From NCBI GenBank assembly GCA_964022665.1, contig CAXIDF010000019.1, positions 21,827 through 85,826 of the forward strand: DNA of 64,000 nt, written 5' to 3'. This DNA comes from Haliea sp964022665 (lineage in GTDB: Bacteria > Pseudomonadota > Gammaproteobacteria > Pseudomonadales > Halieaceae). The translations under genes and the position numbers were made by a program. This document shows, piece by piece, positions 61,428-64,000 of this stretch; positions within the stretch are counted from its first letter, which is position 1; each line of letters opens with the position of its first letter. The notes below the pieces were generated by a model. The model had not been told where the DNA came from. It saw only the letters and a list, made by a program, of their open reading frames with translations, and ran no database searches.

Positions 61428-62140
61428 GGCGCGCCCCCCTCCGAAGGCTGCGCACTGCGCCCCTCTTGACGCAGGATGCAACCGTCTTCCATGTGCACCA
61501 GGCGGTCAGCCATCGCCATCACATGACTGTCGTGGGTCGAGATTACGAAGGTCGTGCCCGCCTTGCTGTTGATGCTCTGCATGAGTTCCAGAATGCTGCG
61601 CCCGGTCTCCCGGTCGAGATTCGCGGTTGGCTCGTCGGCCAATACCAGGCGTGAATGGGTTGCCAGGGCGCGGGCAATCGCCACGCGTTGCCGCTGGCCA
61701 CCGGACAACTGATTGGGACGATGTTCGGCAAAGCGCGCCAGCCCCACCATATCCAGATAGTGAGCCACACGCTCGCGCCGCTCTGCACGCGACAACTCCG
61801 GTAGCTGCAGCAACGGGTATTCCACGTTCTCCCGCGCGGACAGCACCGGCAACAGATTGAAGTTCTGGAAAATGAAGCCCAGCGTACGGGCCCGCACGTC
61901 TGCCAGCTGGTCCGGTGTTTTGCCGGAGACATCCTGCCCGTCAATGAACACCTGCCCCGTGCTCGGGCTATCAATGCAGCCGATGATATTCAGCAGCGTG
62001 GACTTGCCGCTGCCGGAAGGCCCCGCGATCGCCAGAAACGCCCCGGCATCAATCGTCAGCGACACATCACGCAGGGCATCTACCACCTGTTCGCCCAGCG
62101 GATACCGCTTACCCACGTTTTCTACCTTTACAATCGCCAT
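61424..62140 (-). CDS. ABC transporter ATP-binding protein (LolD/MacB type)
   Basis: 238 residues from the ATG at 62140; the longer frame to 62452 runs through the divergent gene. It has Walker A GPSGSGKST, the Q-loop (FIFQNFNLLPVLSARENVEY, core FQNFNLLP), signature LSGGQRQRVAIARAL, Walker B LVLADEPTANLD and the His switch ISTHD. The FNLLPVLSARENVEYPLLL-like Q-loop is characteristic of LolD/MacB exporters that work with FtsX-type permeases. Such a permease starts beyond 63072. It overlaps the AMIN protein gene by GTGA and is divergent, 46 bases away, from the LolA-like gene. Confidence 0.95.
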   Translation of the reverse strand: MAIVKVENVGKRYPLGEQVVDALRDVSLTIDAGAFLAIAGPSGSGKSTLLNIIGCIDSPSTGQVFIDGQDVSGKTPDQLADVRARTLGFIFQNFNLLPVLSARENVEYPLLQLPELSRAERRERVAHYLDMVGLARFAEHRPNQLSGGQRQRVAIARALATHSRLVLADEPTANLDRETGRSILELMQSINSKAGTTFVISTHDSHVMAMADRLVHMEDGCILRQEGRSAQPSEGGAP

Positions 62141-62186
62141 TGCGCAGCGCCAGAATGCCGGTACATGTCGCCACAGGATAGCACCC

Positions 62187-63038
62187 ATGTTTCGGCAACT
62201 TCGCAAAAATCCCGACTTTTTGACCATTTTGGGGTGGGTCGCACTGGCCTTTTTACTGGCCTCCGCTACCGCACGCGCCCAACCGACTTCAGCAGCGAAT
62301 GACGCTGCGCCCGCCAGCCCGGAACCGGCATCAGCGCCCAGTGGCGAAACCTCTGTGGATGCCGCGGCCGTGGACGCCACGGCACTGGTACAGCGCGCCG
62401 ACGCTATCCGCTTCCCCCGTGAGAGCTTTGAAACGCTGATCACCGTCACCAACTACACCGCTGGCGAGGCGGGCGACGTACGCGAGTACAAGGTGATGTC
62501 GCGGGGCAACGAGAACACCATCGTGCTCACCGAATCGCCGGCTTCCGAGCGCGGCCAGGCCCTGCTCATGCGCGGCCGCGACCTGTGGATATTCATGCCC
62601 ACCGTCTCCCAGCCGGTGCGCCTCTCGCTGTCGCAGCGCCTGACCGGCCAGGTGGCCAACGGGGATCTGGCGCGCGCCAATTTCGCCGGCGACTACAGCG
62701 CGGAGCTGGCGGGGCAGGAAACCCTCGATGGCGAGGACGCCTGGGTGCTGGACCTGACGGCGGCGGGGCGCGGCGTCACCTATGCCAAGGTGCGCTACTG
62801 GGTGGCCGTCGCCGATGACCAGCCGATCAAGGCAGAGTTCTACGCCGTGTCCGGGCGGCTGCTGAAAACCAGCCGCTACGAAGCCTTTCAGGACATGGCC
62901 GGGCGCATGCGCCCCACCCGGCTGGTCATCGAGGATGCACTCAAGGAAGGTGACTACTCTGTGCTGGAGTACAACACCATGACGGTGAAAGACCTGCCAG
63001 AACGCATGTTTACCCAACAGTACCTGCGCCGGCTCTAG
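62187..63038 (+). CDS. outer membrane lipoprotein-sorting (LolA-like) protein
   Basis: 283 residues from the ATG at 62187, with agga 8 bases upstream. The hydrophobic stretch ILGWVALAFLLASATARA (about 14-31) is a signal peptide, and the region to about 70 is Ala/Pro-rich. The mature domain is a LolA/LolB-like half barrel: FETLITVTNYTAGEAGDVRE, LMRGRDLWIFMPTVSQPVRL, YAKVRYWVAVADDQPIKAEF and RMRPTRLVIEDAL are its strands. LolA-like proteins carry lipids or lipoproteins through the periplasm. Its neighbours, an ABC ATPase and FtsX-type permease, fit this role, although it reads in the opposite direction. Start and fold are well supported; the cargo is not. Confidence 0.88.
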   Translation: MFRQLRKNPDFLTILGWVALAFLLASATARAQPTSAANDAAPASPEPASAPSGETSVDAAAVDATALVQRADAIRFPRESFETLITVTNYTAGEAGDVREYKVMSRGNENTIVLTESPASERGQALLMRGRDLWIFMPTVSQPVRLSLSQRLTGQVANGDLARANFAGDYSAELAGQETLDGEDAWVLDLTAAGRGVTYAKVRYWVAVADDQPIKAEFYAVSGRLLKTSRYEAFQDMAGRMRPTRLVIEDALKEGDYSVLEYNTMTVKDLPERMFTQQYLRRL

Positions 63039-63040
63039 GG

Positions 63041-63060
63041 CCCCTTATTTGCAAGGGGTT
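63041..63060. terminator. hairpin between convergent genes, possible terminator
   Basis: CCCCTT (63041-63046) and AAGGGG (63053-63058) form a 6-bp stem with a 6-base loop, followed on the plus strand by TTT. It separates the stop of the LolA-like gene (63038) from the stop of the permease (63072). Confidence 0.4.
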
Positions 63061-63071
63061 TGCAGCGCCCG

Positions 63072-64000
63072 CTAAACGGCCTGGCGCAGTGACTCGGCGA
63101 TGTCGGCCCGCGCCGCACGCCGCGCGGGCCGCAATGCGGCAATCACCGGCGCCAGCACGCCCACTGCAAAAGCCAGACCGCTGATCCACCACGCCAGCCG
63201 CACCAGCGCGATGTAGGCAATATCCGAGTTGGGTGGCGGCGGCATGGGTATGCCGACGGCGGAAATGGCGAGTGCCAGCCCATTGCCCAGCACCACACCA
63301 AGCACTGCGCCCGCCGCGCCGAGAAATGCACTTTCCAGCAGCACCAGCCGGAAGATCTGCCGCTGAGGGGCACCGCAGGCCTGCATGGTGCCAAACTCTG
63401 CCGCGCGCTCGTACACATTCATATTGATGCTGTTGCCCACACTCAGCGTCACCATCAGCAGGATCACCAGCACCAGAAAACCGAACTGCTGCTGGTACAG
63501 CGCCACCGTCTGCTCATAGAAAGGGTTCAGGCGCTTCCAGTCCAGCACTTCAACATCGCGCCCGGCCAGCGTTGCCTGCGCCGCCTGTTGTACGGCAGCG
63601 GTTGCCTCCGTGCGCGCCAGCCGCAACACGGCCAGGTGTACGCCGGGATCACCCAGCAGCTCCAGGGCGGCCGGCAAGGGAATGCGCACGGCGCGGGCGT
63701 CATAGTCCTTGGAGAAGGTCTGGAAAATCCCCACCACCTCGAATTCCAGTACGTTCACCGCGCCATCTGTGGTATTGGTGAGTAGATCCACCCAATCCCC
63801 CGGCTGTAGGTTGAGGGCCTGGGCCACGCCCGCACCCAGCATCATGCCGAAGGGGTCACTGTCGGTCAGCTGCCGCCCTGCCGCGATGTTGATGTAGGTT
63901 CCCAGGCGCGCTTCGGCGGCAGGCTCGCCGCCCTCACCGATAATCGCCAGTCCGTGCGCCCGTTGTTCAGCAAACCCGTGAATACAGTGCGCAGCAGCAC
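63072..64000 (-). CDS. FtsX-type ABC transporter permease, 5' end outside window
   Basis: About 309 residues are visible with an open frame to the right edge; the N-terminus is missing. The periplasmic MacB/LolC-like domain includes NLQPGDWVDLLTNTTDG and VLEFEVVGIFQTFSKDYDAR. Then FtsX membrane helices FLVLVILLMVTLSVGNSINM, LLESAFLGAAGAVLGVVLGN and LAFAVGVLAPVIAAL follow, with the coupling segment YERAAEFGTMQACGAPQRQI between the first two. A basic end (RPARRAARADIAESLRQAV) closes it. It pairs with the LolD-like ATPase and a LolA-like protein nearby as an inner-membrane pump for lipids, lipoproteins or similar cargo. Confidence 0.93.
   Translation of the reverse strand, partial: AAAHCIHGFAEQRAHGLAIIGEGGEPAAEARLGTYINIAAGRQLTDSDPFGMMLGAGVAQALNLQPGDWVDLLTNTTDGAVNVLEFEVVGIFQTFSKDYDARAVRIPLPAALELLGDPGVHLAVLRLARTEATAAVQQAAQATLAGRDVEVLDWKRLNPFYEQTVALYQQQFGFLVLVILLMVTLSVGNSINMNVYERAAEFGTMQACGAPQRQIFRLVLLESAFLGAAGAVLGVVLGNGLALAISAVGIPMPPPPNSDIAYIALVRLAWWISGLAFAVGVLAPVIAALRPARRAARADIAESLRQAV

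Overview
The window is high-GC, gene-dense bacterial chromosome. TonB-dependent uptake, a PEP-CTERM/PrsT surface-protein system, many secreted enzymes, a DUF2959 lipoprotein and an ergothioneine module suggest a marine gammaproteobacterium, perhaps of the Haliea/OM60 group. That placement is inference from gene content. I saw no rRNA, tRNA, CRISPR array, insertion sequence or prophage. Both ends cut through genes: a GNAT-nitrilase fusion at the left and an ABC permease at the right.

Bases 1-10 kb: the GNAT-nitrilase fusion, an MFS transporter paired with a TauD-type dioxygenase, and a minus-strand operon of two duplicated 175-residue membrane proteins, a coiled-coil membrane protein, an ECF sigma factor and a TPR Ser/Thr kinase. 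The overlaps and short gaps suggest one signalling unit. 9.5-10.5 kb is a poorly coding stretch with a 7-bp tandem repeat and a strong terminator.

10.5-22 kb: a secreted protein and a beta-propeller protein with a CTERM-like tail; a four-gene operon of EctB-like transaminase, PhzF-like protein, EgtB and EgtD; then a TonB receptor facing an arylsulfatase.

22-53 kb: mostly accessory metabolism. It includes an MBL-fold hydrolase, a TetR/DsbA-like pair, an FAD oxidase/thioesterase pair, a MOSC gene remnant, an HPP-CBS protein, an AT-richer FAD oxidoreductase, MgtC, a patatin-like protein, a DUF3604 protein, a cupin/P450 pair, a phosphodiesterase, an M20 peptidase, aspartate kinase, GST, an acyl-CoA ligase, PurT, DinB and a Tat-exported amidase.

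51.5-59.5 kb is the most interesting part. An HPr-rel-A cassette (Tat-signal protein, PqqD-like chaperone, HprK-like kinase, nucleotidyltransferase) is divergent from a PEP-CTERM GDSL esterase. Both start genes have a GG-N10-GC sigma-54 promoter motif in the shared intergenic region. The PEP-CTERM TPR lipoprotein PrsT lies close by, but no exosortase is in the window. The inferred picture is a co-regulated envelope system in which a PqqD/HprK/nucleotidyltransferase set acts on an exported protein.

59.6-64 kb: an AMIN/beta-barrel outer-membrane protein, a LolD-like ATPase, a LolA-like periplasmic protein and an FtsX-type permease, which look like one trans-envelope lipid or lipoprotein transport system.
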